From assembly GCA_002429455.1 (NCBI GenBank), contig DIZU01000024.1, positions 4,325 to 17,377 of the forward strand: a stretch of 13,053 nucleotides of DNA, in the 5' to 3' direction. The position numbers and the translations under genes were made by a program. Each line of letters begins with the position of its first letter. The stretch's first letter is position 1. This DNA comes from Methylotenera sp. UBA6020. Lineage in GTDB: Bacteria > Pseudomonadota > Gammaproteobacteria > Burkholderiales > Methylophilaceae. This document shows positions 6,549 through 13,024 of the stretch, piece by piece. The notes under the pieces were generated by a model. That model was not told the origin of the DNA and searched no databases. It worked only from the letters and a program-made list of their open reading frames with translations.

Positions 6549-8540
6549 TCAGACTAAGTGCTCTGTACTGGCCACGGCCCGATGAGATTGCTTTAACAAC
6601 GCCTCAAATTCCAACAAAGGCACCGGCTTGCTGAACAGATAACCTTGATAGGCAGAACAGCCATTGCGCTGCAAAAAGCTACGTTGCGCCTCAGTTTCCA
6701 CGCCTTCAGCGATGATGCCCAGACCCAGTGTTTTGGCCATGCCAATGATAGTTTGTACGATAATCGCATCACTGGGGTCGATGGTAATATCCCGCACGAA
6801 ACTCTGATCAATTTTGAGCTGGTCGAGTGGCAGCTGCTTAAGATAAGTAAGCGAAGACTGGCCGGTACCGAAATCATCCATGGCAAATTTGATACCAAGT
6901 TTTTTCAGTGCCTCCATTTTTACTATCGTATCAGCCACGTTATCAAGTACCAGGCTTTCGGTAAGCTCGATATCGAGCAGCCGAGGATTGGCACCGGTCT
7001 GTGCCAGTACCATTTGCACCTGATCTACGAAATCTGGCTGGCGAAACTGACGGGCACTGACGTTGATGGAGAGCAACAAGTTACGGGTAAGCGGGTCGTG
7101 CTCCCAGGTTTTGAGTTGTACACAGGCGGTTTCTAACACCCACAGGCCGATGGGGACGATAAATCCCGTTTCTTCGGCAAGCGGGATGAACTGCACGGGA
7201 GAGACTAGCCCGCGAACGGGGTGTTTCCAGCGCAGCAAGGCCTCGGCACCGATGATGTGGTGCCCATCGTCGACCTGCATCTGATAATAAAGCTCGAACT
7301 GCCGCTGCGACAAGGCATCGCGCAAATCGGTTTCGAGCGCTACCCGAACTTCAAGAACATCCTGCATGGCTAAATCGAAAAAACGGATAGTATCGCGACC
7401 GGCAGTCTTCGCCTGATACATAGCGATGTCGGCATGCTTGTACAGGTTATCCAAACCTACCAGGCTCCCACAGAACATATTGACGCCTATACTGACAGTG
7501 GCGTGGTACTTGAGATTATTCAACACATAGGGCTGACTTAATTCAGTATGAATTTTCTCAACCATCAGCCGTGCCAGCGCTACGGCTTTCTCTGGCACGT
7601 GTCCCAACGACTGGAGCATAACAATGAATTCATCGCCGCCCGGACGTGCCACAGCAGCATCGCTCGCACACGCCTGTAGCCGCTTAGCAACCTCAAGCAG
7701 CAGAAAGTCACCGATACCATGGCCTTGGGTATTGTTTAAGGTTTTGAAATGATCGATATCCAGAAATATCAATGCACAATGCTGCCCGCTGAACTCGCTG
7801 TCAGCCATTGCCTGTTGAAGCTTTTCCAGTAATAGACGGCGGTTAGGCAGGTTTGTAAGCGTGTCATAGAAGGCAAGGTGGTAAATATCGGCCTCGGCTT
7901 TTTTCTGCCGGGTTATGTCCTGCACCGTACCGATCATCTTGACCGGATGCATTGCCTGGTCAAAAAGCAGCTCACCGCGCGCATGAATATGTCTCACCGT
8001 GCCATCAGGACAACAAACGCGATGAAAACATTCGTACGGTTTACTGTCGAGCAAAGTTCGATAAAGTGCCATTTCGACATGCTCTAAATCTTCAGGATGG
8101 ATGCTTTGTAGAAACACCGCATAACTTGGTATGAATGAATCAGGCTCAAAGCCCCAAAGCCGAAAACACTCATCCGACCATTGCAATTCGGCTGTTACGA
8201 TATTCCAGTCAAAACTGCCCAACTGGGCAACACGCTGCGCTTCGTTAAGGTTAACCTCGCTGAGTTGTATAGACACTTTGCCCTTGTTCAACTCACTAAA
8301 CAGGATCGTCATGATCGACATCATAGTGCAGGAAACCAGCACCGTGCTGACAACTCCGGTCGCAAGATAGTCGCGCATCACCTCGCCGTGAAAGTAAAGA
8401 CTCATGCTGGCAACAATAGGCAGCGTCAACACCGTTGATAAGACAACAGATATCAGCAACAAGCGGCTTGGTTGAAGTGCGGAAAGACGGCTAACTACGG
8501 CTTTAAACCGCACGCACAATCTTGATTCTGGCAGAAACAT
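6549..8540 (-). CDS. Membrane-anchored PAS-GGDEF-EAL cyclic-di-GMP enzyme
   Basis: A 663-aa protein with both c-di-GMP synthesis and hydrolysis domains. Order: two membrane helices (about 27-50 and 58-82), a PAS_3-type sensor domain with PAC end (about 98-212; LGSFDWN, HPEDLE, GTVQDITRQKKAE), GGDEF (about 220-388), EAL (about 405-650). The synthase motif is intact (GGDEF, 301-305; DIDHFK). The usual inhibitory I-site RxxD before it reads CASD, so product inhibition is probably lost. EAL motifs look active: EALLRW (433-438), NVSARQF, IELTES, MDDFGTG (554-560), LKIDQSFV, IAEGVE. An in-frame stop just upstream fixes ATG 8540; the ribosome site (GGCGGA) is weak. A c-di-GMP-I riboswitch lies in the leader. 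Which activity dominates cannot be read from sequence. Confidence 0.95.
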   Translation of the reverse strand: MFLPESRLCVRFKAVVSRLSALQPSRLLLISVVLSTVLTLPIVASMSLYFHGEVMRDYLATGVVSTVLVSCTMMSIMTILFSELNKGKVSIQLSEVNLNEAQRVAQLGSFDWNIVTAELQWSDECFRLWGFEPDSFIPSYAVFLQSIHPEDLEHVEMALYRTLLDSKPYECFHRVCCPDGTVRHIHARGELLFDQAMHPVKMIGTVQDITRQKKAEADIYHLAFYDTLTNLPNRRLLLEKLQQAMADSEFSGQHCALIFLDIDHFKTLNNTQGHGIGDFLLLEVAKRLQACASDAAVARPGGDEFIVMLQSLGHVPEKAVALARLMVEKIHTELSQPYVLNNLKYHATVSIGVNMFCGSLVGLDNLYKHADIAMYQAKTAGRDTIRFFDLAMQDVLEVRVALETDLRDALSQRQFELYYQMQVDDGHHIIGAEALLRWKHPVRGLVSPVQFIPLAEETGFIVPIGLWVLETACVQLKTWEHDPLTRNLLLSINVSARQFRQPDFVDQVQMVLAQTGANPRLLDIELTESLVLDNVADTIVKMEALKKLGIKFAMDDFGTGQSSLTYLKQLPLDQLKIDQSFVRDITIDPSDAIIVQTIIGMAKTLGLGIIAEGVETEAQRSFLQRNGCSAYQGYLFSKPVPLLEFEALLKQSHRAVASTEHLV

Positions 8541-8766
8541 AGCTATTCCGCCGCATCAAAGAATTGCGTCGTGTTCCCGATCCTCGGTATTGCTCCTGCA
8601 TCGCGCCGCGCAACGCCTTGAGCCTTGCCATACGTAAACCCGATAATTTGATATTTAATGCGATCGCAATTCATTGGGCATTTCTCTTTTTATTGTTGAT
8701 TATTATGACCGGATCAACAGCTATCGTAGAGAAACCGCAGCGGGGGAGGCAATTGAAATAGCTTCG
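8541..8766 (-). other. Long leader between riboswitch aptamer and the GGDEF/EAL start
   Basis: About 230 nt of the inferred minus-strand transcript separates the aptamer from ATG 8540. No good open frame with a ribosome site is seen; an overlapping frame starting MARLKALRG has none. A hairpin with arms GTTGAT and ATCAAC (about 8694-8718) is a candidate expression-platform element, but no U-tract terminator follows it. Translational or Rho-dependent control therefore seems more likely than intrinsic termination. Confidence 0.4.
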
Positions 8767-8855
8767 AGTAAACACTGGCGGTTCCGCTGTCGTATGAGCA
8801 TGCTCCTTTAGACCGGTAACTTTGCGTCGCCATCTTTCGATGGGTTTGCCTTTTT
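8767..8855 (-). ncRNA. c-di-GMP-I (GEMM-I) riboswitch aptamer
   Basis: On the minus strand (5' end near 8855) the sequence carries the hallmark GEMM-I blocks in order: GGCAAACC, a stem closed by a GAAA tetraloop (CCATCGAAAGATGG), GACGCAAAG, then ACCGGTCTAAAG, the variable hairpin GAGCATGCTC, and CGACAGCGGAACCGCC. The second arm pairs as expected: GUU/AAC, CCG/CGG and GUC/GAC, with the AG bulge; GGC/GCC closes the base. These are the elements around the ligand-contacting G, A and C of the Vc2 structure. It begins almost at the inferred transcription start and lies upstream of a GGDEF/EAL gene on the same strand. On or off switching cannot be decided from the sequence. Confidence 0.9.
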
Positions 8856-8864
8856 AACAAGTAC

Positions 8865-8894
8865 ATTCTGCACTCAGCATCGACACTATGTCAA
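8865..8894 (-). promoter_or_regulatory. Predicted promoter of the riboswitch-GGDEF/EAL transcript
   Basis: Minus strand TTGACA (8889-8894), a perfect -35, then an 18-bp spacer and CAGAAT (8865-8870), a 4/6 match to the -10. The start would fall near 8858, immediately before the aptamer. Confidence 0.55.
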
Positions 8895-9058
8895 TACGCG
8901 CGCGTAGCCAAGGGCGATGGCTGCACTCCTAGCAAAAGATTGCCTTGAATTAAGATAAGTTCCAAAAACATGCGGCAGGAGGCGGAGTATGGGTCAAGTG
9001 GCTTCAGAATACAGGGCGCTCTTGACAACCCCATCGCTTAGGTGCAGCCCTTATTGAC
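8895..9058. other. Intergenic region upstream of the cupin gene
   Basis: No convincing long gene. A 22-codon frame, ATG 8989 to TGA 9055-9057 (MGQVASEYRALL...), follows a strong AGGAGGCGGAGT and could be a leader peptide or the start of a decayed gene. Nothing else is recognised. Confidence 0.3.
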
Positions 9059-9076
9059 GACCTAATATAATAGGTC
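9059..9076. promoter_or_regulatory. Operator-like palindrome before the cupin gene
   Basis: GACCTA-ATATAA-TAGGTC, 6-bp arms around an AT-rich centre that contains TATAAT (9066-9071), a perfect -10 sequence. It lies 37 bp before the cupin start. A regulator bound here would cover the -10, but no matching -35 is visible. Confidence 0.4.
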
Positions 9077-9112
9077 TAAGTTAATCCTTCGTTACCCAAC
9101 AGGAGATGCAAA

Positions 9113-9472
9113 ATGGAAAAGGCAGAACTAAAGAGTTTTGGGAATGCGGATGAGGTTCGTGAGTTCCCGAAGGGACGGCTTGAACTGATCAAGATTGGTG
9201 GTGCAACGGTTGGGCGCGCTATCTTCGAGCCAGGTTGGAGATGGGCAACATCTGTCCAGCCTATAGCCAAGACCCATAGTTGCGAGGCCCCTCATTTTCA
9301 GTATCACGTATCAGGCATCCTGAAGATCCTTATGGATGACGGAACCGAGCTGGAGGCTAAACCCGGCGACGTTTCCAATCTTCCCTCAGGACATGACGCC
9401 TGGGTCGTGGGTGACCAGCCGGCAGTCGTTGTCGACTTCCAAGGCATGCTTGACTACGCCAAGTCCCGGTAA
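9113..9472 (+). CDS. Small cupin-fold protein
   Basis: A 119-aa single-domain cupin, probably cytoplasmic. Motif 1 is relaxed: PGWRWATSVQP, then H55, H61 and H65 (KTHSCEAPHFQYHVSG). Motif 2 is KPGDVSNLPSGHDAWVVGD with His94. Metal binding by some of these histidines is likely, the substrate is not evident. AGGAG lies 8 nt before ATG 9113. Similar stand-alone cupins are usually annotated only as cupin-domain proteins. It seems to be a single-gene unit behind the palindrome at 9059-9076, with the broken signal-peptide gene following at 9536. Confidence 0.85.
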   Translation: MEKAELKSFGNADEVREFPKGRLELIKIGGATVGRAIFEPGWRWATSVQPIAKTHSCEAPHFQYHVSGILKILMDDGTELEAKPGDVSNLPSGHDAWVVGDQPAVVVDFQGMLDYAKSR

Positions 9473-9535
9473 CTGATTAACAGAGGTACAGCCTTGGCTC
9501 GTGTGGTTGAGTATCCTGTTCTTAGGAGACCATTC

Positions 9536-9628
9536 ATGAACCAAAAAAACATTTAAAATTGCCGTTTCCACGCGGCCCTGGTATGCATGAGCCTAAACAC
9601 CTCCACGGGGCACGCTATGCCCCAATAA
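9536..9628 (+). pseudogene. Signal-peptide-only remnant of a secreted protein gene
   Basis: An AGGAGACC ribosome site precedes ATG 9536, but the frame stops after six codons (MNQKNI). If the A7 run is read as A6, the frame continues MNQKTFKIAVST; a second shift near 9574 gives ALVCMSLNTSTGHA, then MPQ and TAA at 9626-9628. Joined, this is a textbook Sec signal peptide (basic start, hydrophobic core, GHA cleavage site) with no mature protein behind it. I read it as the decayed 5' end of an exported-protein gene. The A-run shift could be a sequencing error, but the second shift and the early stop would remain. Confidence 0.5.
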
Positions 9629-9994
9629 GTTTTACTTTTGTCGGTTAGCATCTGGCTTGTGAATAATGGCCATTTAAAATCAGCCGCTTAAATTCCTGAC
9701 CAACACGATTAAGGTACAAACCTTCTCATAACAGTATGCATGGGTTGCATGCCGTACTTAAGCCCTGAAATTTGCTTGCTAGATCACTTAAATATAATCA
9801 ATTACCCAGCTTTGCAAGCAGCATAGATAACGATTAACGGCAGAGACCAAATTTCTCACGGTCCTCAAAAGATTAAATTTCAGGTAAGCTGTGACTTGCA
9901 ATATAGACAATAAAGCGGCATGTGGCAAGCCATTCAATGGTATGAAACGTCATGCCGGGAAGTAACAATAATAATTGCTAGGGGAATAATAAAA
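9629..9994. other. Intergenic region upstream of the zinc-ribbon/pilin-like gene
   Basis: No convincing gene. A small hairpin ATGCA-TGGGT-TGCAT (9736-9750) sits inside outer AGTA/TACT arms (9733-9758). The rest is AT-rich. An in-frame upstream ATG at 9920 exists but the ribosome site supports 9995. Confidence 0.4.
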
Positions 9995-10939
9995 ATGTTT
10001 TGTCCTAACTGTGGCACTTCGAATGAGACCTCCGCAAAATTCTGCTTTAAGTGTGGAAATCCTTTGCCGATAATTGACCAAAGCGCGCAACGCAGCACAG
10101 AGCCAGATCCCCAAGCGTTATACAAAGCGGTTATCGGCCCCAAAAACCCCCAGCATTATTTGCATAAGTTTGCTCAATTTGATCAGGATGGCAAGCCAAG
10201 CGCAACTTGGCATTGGCCAGCATTTTTTGTAACTTTTTACTGGTTTATATACCGGAAAATGTGGCTCCATGCCCTCATTTACTTTTTTCTGCCATATTTA
10301 GTCATGATACCAATCGGTATTGTTGCGGCAATCGCAGGCAAATCCACCGCCGCCGATTTAATTTTAGGGATAGGTTATCTTTTGTTTCTGGTCGGAATTT
10401 TTTTTCTGCCCCCAATGTATGCCAATGCTTTGTATTACAAACATTGCCAAAAGCTTATTGCTGAGGCCAAAATATCTTCATCGGATTATCAAAGGCAGCT
10501 TGGAGAGCTTTCTGGTAAGGGTGGAACAAGTAATATATTGCTCATTGTCATTCTCATCCTTTCCTTTATTTCCATAGTGGGAATTTTGGCTGCGATTGCC
10601 ATTCCGGCTTATCAGGATTACACCACGCGAGCACGGGTTGCGCAGGCTTATATTGCCGGCACCGTTGCAGCTAACTCCGTCGGCACTTACTATAGTCAGC
10701 ATCATGCTTTGCCAAATACAATTTACGAAGCCGGCTTCACTGGAACAGTGCCACCATCGGTAAGAGAGGTCTTAGTCAACAATCAAAATGGCACTATCCT
10801 TATCACGATGGCCGAGCCTCCCATCAGCGGACTTTCTTTCTCACTTATACCGTCCCTGGATAACAATAAGCAATTCATCTGGGCCTGTACGAGCAGCGAG
10901 ATTCAGGATAAATACCTTCCAAAAAACTGCAGGAAATAA
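9995..10939 (+). CDS. Zinc-ribbon, DUF2628-like, type IV pilin-like fusion membrane protein
   Basis: A 314-aa protein of three parts. Residues 1-22 are a zinc ribbon (C3-x2-C6 and C17-x2-C20). Residues about 45-175 are a DUF2628-like module: the ATWHWPAFFVTFYWFIYRKMW motif, then membrane segments near 92-115, 122-142. Residues about 180-314 resemble a type IV major pilin: hydrophobic helix VGILAAIAIPAYQDYTTRARVAQAY, a globular part, and a C-terminal cysteine pair (C298, C312) like the pilin disulfide loop. The prepilin peptidase site (G before FTLIE) is absent, so it should stay uncleaved in the membrane with the pilin-like part outside. AGGGGA 9 nt before ATG 9995 fixes the start; an upstream in-frame ATG has no ribosome site. 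It looks monocistronic. Function unknown. Confidence 0.88.
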   Translation: MFCPNCGTSNETSAKFCFKCGNPLPIIDQSAQRSTEPDPQALYKAVIGPKNPQHYLHKFAQFDQDGKPSATWHWPAFFVTFYWFIYRKMWLHALIYFFLPYLVMIPIGIVAAIAGKSTAADLILGIGYLLFLVGIFFLPPMYANALYYKHCQKLIAEAKISSSDYQRQLGELSGKGGTSNILLIVILILSFISIVGILAAIAIPAYQDYTTRARVAQAYIAGTVAANSVGTYYSQHHALPNTIYEAGFTGTVPPSVREVLVNNQNGTILITMAEPPISGLSFSLIPSLDNNKQFIWACTSSEIQDKYLPKNCRK

Positions 10940-10940
10940 G

Positions 10941-10991
10941 GGCCGCATTAAACTAGATCGGTAACCTCATGAGGACCCGACTTACGCGGCC
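10941..10991 (+). repeat. Stem-loop region after the zinc-ribbon/pilin-like gene
   Basis: Outer arms GGCCGC (10941-10946) and GCGGCC (10986-10991) enclose a perfect 10-bp palindrome CCTCATGAGG (10965-10974). It starts just after the stop codon and could shape the 3' end of the mRNA. No T-run follows. The remaining bases to 11108 are AT-rich leader of the DUF1993 gene with no clear promoter hexamers. Confidence 0.45.
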
Positions 10992-11108
10992 TGAACTTCA
11001 GTGTAAACGCTTAACCTAACCTACGCATGCTGATTTTTGTGTACCGTATATATTTAAATTAAATCGTGTATTTGTATTAAAACCCATTTTATTTTTCAGG
11101 ATATCACT

Positions 11109-11615
11109 ATGCTAACCATGTACGATGCAACTATTCCACCACTAAAACGCACTTTAACTAACCTCTCCGCCATACTGCAAAAAGGCGAAAATCATGCCGA
11201 TGCTAAAAAAGTCGAGCATAGCGTGTTGCTTAATGCACGTCTGGCGCTCGACATGTATCCGCTCACACGGCAAGTACAAATCGCCACAGATATGAGCAAG
11301 GGTGCCGTTGCGCGACTAGCAGGGGTAGAAATCCCAAAATATGAAGATACTGAAACCACTTTTGCTGAACTACAAGCGCGTATCGCCAAAACCATTACCT
11401 TTATTGACGCCATCAAGCCTGCGCAGATGGACGGGAGTGAAACACGTGATATTGTCATTCCCATACGTAATACAAACTTAGAGTTTAAAGGGCAAGCTTA
11501 CTTACTCAACTGGGTAATGCCGAATGTGTATTTTCACGTGACTACGGCTTACAACATCCTGCGCAATAATGGGGTTGAGCTAGGCAAGCTGGATTACCTA
11601 GGCCCTAGAGATTAA
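11109..11615 (+). CDS. DUF1993 family protein
   Basis: A 168-aa cytoplasmic protein covering the whole DUF1993 family, an all-helical, DinB-like group of unknown function. Recognisable blocks: LTNLSAILQKGENHADAKK, LLNARLALDMYPLTRQVQ, GAVARLAGVEIPKYEDTETTF, and the C-terminal LLNWVMPNVYFHVTTAYNILRNNGVELGK, whose His138 and nearby polar residues are typical of the family. No signal peptide. CAGGA precedes ATG 11109; ATG 11118 is a possible alternative start. It appears to be a single-gene unit ending at the hairpin at 11639-11663. Confidence 0.92.
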   Translation: MLTMYDATIPPLKRTLTNLSAILQKGENHADAKKVEHSVLLNARLALDMYPLTRQVQIATDMSKGAVARLAGVEIPKYEDTETTFAELQARIAKTITFIDAIKPAQMDGSETRDIVIPIRNTNLEFKGQAYLLNWVMPNVYFHVTTAYNILRNNGVELGKLDYLGPRD

Positions 11616-11837
11616 CATAGAGATAGCAAGGTTATGTAGCGTGGGCAGACTTTCTGCCCACGCACAAGATAATTGAATGGTAGGCAAATATTTTCCACCC
11701 TTGCTAATAATATCTTCAGCAGCGCGCCTAATAATGTGATCCTCATCATCCGTAAGCAGTGACAAGCCTATCCTAGCCACACCATCCATAAACATCGACC
11801 CACCAACACCATCATAGTCTGAGCCAATTTGTTTCAT
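11598..11837 (-). CDS. Doubtful ORF, 79 aa, convergent with DUF1993
   Basis: The frame reads from ATG 11837 (or TTG 11873, 91 aa) to TAG at 11598-11600 and overlaps the DUF1993 3' end by 18 bp. The first 50 residues look protein-like (DGVARIGLSLLTDDEDHIIRRAAEDI), but the later part is encoded by the hairpin at 11639-11663, neither start has a clear Shine-Dalgarno, and I recognise no family. It may be a small gene or a chance frame. Confidence 0.25.
   Translation of the reverse strand: MKQIGSDYDGVGGSMFMDGVARIGLSLLTDDEDHIIRRAAEDIISKGGKYLPTIQLSCAWAESLPTLHNLAISMLISRA
11639..11663. terminator. Perfect 11-bp hairpin after DUF1993
   Basis: Arms GCGTGGGCAGA and TCTGCCCACGC around a CTT loop, 24 nt after the DUF1993 stop. 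It is very stable, but neither strand has a U-tract after it, so it may be a 3'-end stabiliser or a Rho-linked pause and not a classical intrinsic terminator. Confidence 0.55.
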
Positions 11838-11886
11838 GGTACTTGCTTGACCTATACATTGAGCTTTGGACAATAATTAATATCTT

Positions 11887-11900
11887 TTGATTTGGATCAA
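11887..11900 (+). promoter_or_regulatory. Perfect FNR/CRP-family box
   Basis: TTGAT-TTGG-ATCAA is a perfect inverted repeat equal to the FNR-type consensus TTGAT-N4-ATCAA, also recognised by relatives such as ANR, DNR and NnrR. Its centre (11893.5) is about 41.5 bp before the predicted start near 11935, the class II activator position. Confidence 0.8.
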
Positions 11901-11920
11901 GGCTCTTGGTTAATCTTAAA

Positions 11921-11929
11921 TAATATTAT
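11921..11929 (+). promoter_or_regulatory. Predicted -10 of the FNR-dependent promoter
   Basis: Overlapping -10-like hexamers TAATAT (11921-11926) and TATTAT (11924-11929). The latter gives a start near 11935-11936, in register with the FNR box. There is no good -35, as expected for an activator-dependent class II promoter. Confidence 0.6.
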
Positions 11930-12027
11930 TAGGCCTCTTACATACTCGAGAATTGATCGAGCAGGGAAGTTTTAAAGTCAGCAATTTCAGATTGATTTAG
12001 TATTGTTTATATTGATAGGAGAGCATT

Positions 12028-12123
12028 ATGTATTTTCAAGGGTGGCAGGGAATTTACACTTTCGTTGGCTTAGTCATTGCGATTGTTTTAATGTTAGCCG
12101 CATTTGCTAAGTCAGTTAAGTAG
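12028..12123 (+). CDS. 31-aa single-span membrane protein
   Basis: AGGAGAGCATT directly precedes ATG 12028; the frame runs 31 codons to TAG 12121-12123. The product has a short aromatic start (MYFQGWQGIYTF), one hydrophobic helix (VGLVIAIVLMLAAFA) and a basic end (KSVK), so it should sit in the inner membrane with the C-terminus in the cytoplasm. Upstream is a perfect FNR-type box in class II register, downstream a strong intrinsic terminator, giving a transcript of about 245 nt that encodes only this peptide. Size and shape recall small accessory subunits of terminal oxidases (CydX, CcoQ/CcoM types) and other FNR-controlled micropeptides, but I see no sequence match and claim no partner. Confidence 0.75.
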   Translation: MYFQGWQGIYTFVGLVIAIVLMLAAFAKSVK

Positions 12124-12150
12124 TCAGAGTCTTTTATAAATATTATCGTG

Positions 12151-12182
12151 GGCTATGGCGTTGCCGTCATAGCCTATTTTTT
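12151..12182 (+). terminator. Intrinsic terminator of the 31-aa gene
   Basis: Stem arms GGCTATGGCG and CGTCATAGCC (10 pairs including one G-U), loop TTGC, then TATTTTTT. It lies 27 nt after the stop codon on the same strand. Confidence 0.9.
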
Positions 12183-12720
12183 GTAAGCAAGTAACGCCTT
12201 AGATCAGCAGAATGTTTCCTTATTATCTAATTCTAAATTAATATTGGACTTCCCAGATTTTCCTAGGCTTTTGAATGCTCTGTTTTGGGCGCGTAACTTT
12301 GTTAACCTACATGCATAGCAGTGATTGGCGAATCTCGCAAAAGGTGTTGTCGACCACATAAGCAGCAAGTTTTTTCACGAATTAACACATAAGTTGCAAT
12401 CGATCTGAAATGCCAAAATTTACTTGTACTTTGGATTGGCAGCGTGTCTATGGACACAACTGCGGTATTTCTCGCGGTTCTGGATTTTAAGCGTGGGGGG
12501 CACGTCAGGTTTTTTTGAGCAGATCGAACACATGCCTCCCCCAGTAGATACGTTTCATAACCTTGCTAACTAACCTCTCAATCATAAAGTCAATACTGTC
12601 AGGTTGGCGTCAGCTTCGCGCTATAAGATGTATTCCATGGTGACTGATGAAGTTTTTAACAAATCTCAAGCAGACACTCTTTGCCCTAAATTTACTTTAA
12701 TTTAACTTTTGGAGATTGAA
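12183..12720. other. Gene-free stretch of about 540 bp
   Basis: No convincing gene on either strand. A short GC stem (GCGTG/CACGT around GGGGG, near 12492-12505) is followed after 4 nt by seven T, a weak terminator-like site. A TATAAG hexamer at 12622-12627 could be the -10 for the gene at 12721, but the -35 is poor. A 26-codon frame at 12410 has no ribosome site. Confidence 0.4.
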
Positions 12721-12951
12721 ATGAACAAATTTTTAACTACACTATTCGCTGGTGCATTTGCATTATCATTAGGTACTGCTGCATTTGCAGCTGATGCGGT
12801 TAAACCAGCTGAACCGGCCAAAACTGAAGCGACAGCAACTGATGCTAAAGCTACACCAGCAAAAACTGTGAAAAAACATACTCGCAAACATGCTAAAAAA
12901 GCGGCTGAAACAACTGCACCAGCTGAAGTAGCAGCACCTGCAGCTAAATAA
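12721..12951 (+). CDS. Small exported Ala/Lys/Pro-rich protein, 76 aa
   Basis: A Sec signal peptide (MNKFLTTLFAGAFALSLG..., predicted cleavage AFA-AD after residue 23) is followed by a low-complexity mature part of about 53 residues rich in Ala, Lys, Pro and Thr, with a basic block VKKHTRKHAKKA (50-61) and an Ala/Pro-rich end. It should be periplasmic and probably disordered. Such short AKP-rich exported proteins recur in betaproteobacteria and recall acid-shock (Asr-like) proteins in composition, but composition alone does not prove relation. GGAG 7 nt before ATG 12721 decides the start over an in-frame ATG at 12709. Two hairpins follow. Confidence 0.82.
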   Translation: MNKFLTTLFAGAFALSLGTAAFAADAVKPAEPAKTEATATDAKATPAKTVKKHTRKHAKKAAETTAPAEVAAPAAK

Positions 12952-12965
12952 ATTTACAGAAGTAA

Positions 12966-12991
12966 GGTTTAATTTTTAGTTAAATTAAACC
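12966..12991 (+). repeat. First hairpin after the exported AKP-rich gene
   Basis: Perfect 10-bp arms GGTTTAATTT and AAATTAAACC around loop TTAGTT, starting 15 nt after the stop codon. It is AT-rich and only 3 bp before the terminator palindrome. Confidence 0.6.
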
Positions 12992-12994
12992 ATT

Positions 12995-13024
12995 AAAAAA
13001 GGGCAGATTAATCTGCCCTTTTTT
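12995..13024. terminator. Bidirectional intrinsic terminator, 30-bp perfect palindrome
   Basis: A6-GGGCAGATT is mirrored exactly by AATCTGCCC-T6. The GC stem with T6 on both strands can end transcription from both sides: the AKP-rich gene on plus and any gene beyond the window edge on minus. Confidence 0.92.

Noticed and set aside
6446..6634. 62-codon plus-strand frame
   Set aside because: Non-ATG start, no ribosome site, runs antisense into the GGDEF/EAL gene end.
6645..7136. 163-codon plus-strand open frame
   Set aside because: It lies entirely antisense to the EAL domain, which has all expected motifs; composition is that of a shadow frame.
8564..8761. 65-codon plus-strand frame with a hydrophobic stretch
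   Set aside because: Starts at TTG with no Shine-Dalgarno and lies antisense to the riboswitch leader; no family resemblance.
8989..9057. 22-codon frame after a strong AGGAGG sequence
   Set aside because: Kept only as a remark in the intergenic entry: too short, no recognised peptide, 55 bp before the cupin.
12410..12490. 26-codon frame MPKFTCTLDWQR...
   Set aside because: No ribosome site and no downstream signal; likely chance.
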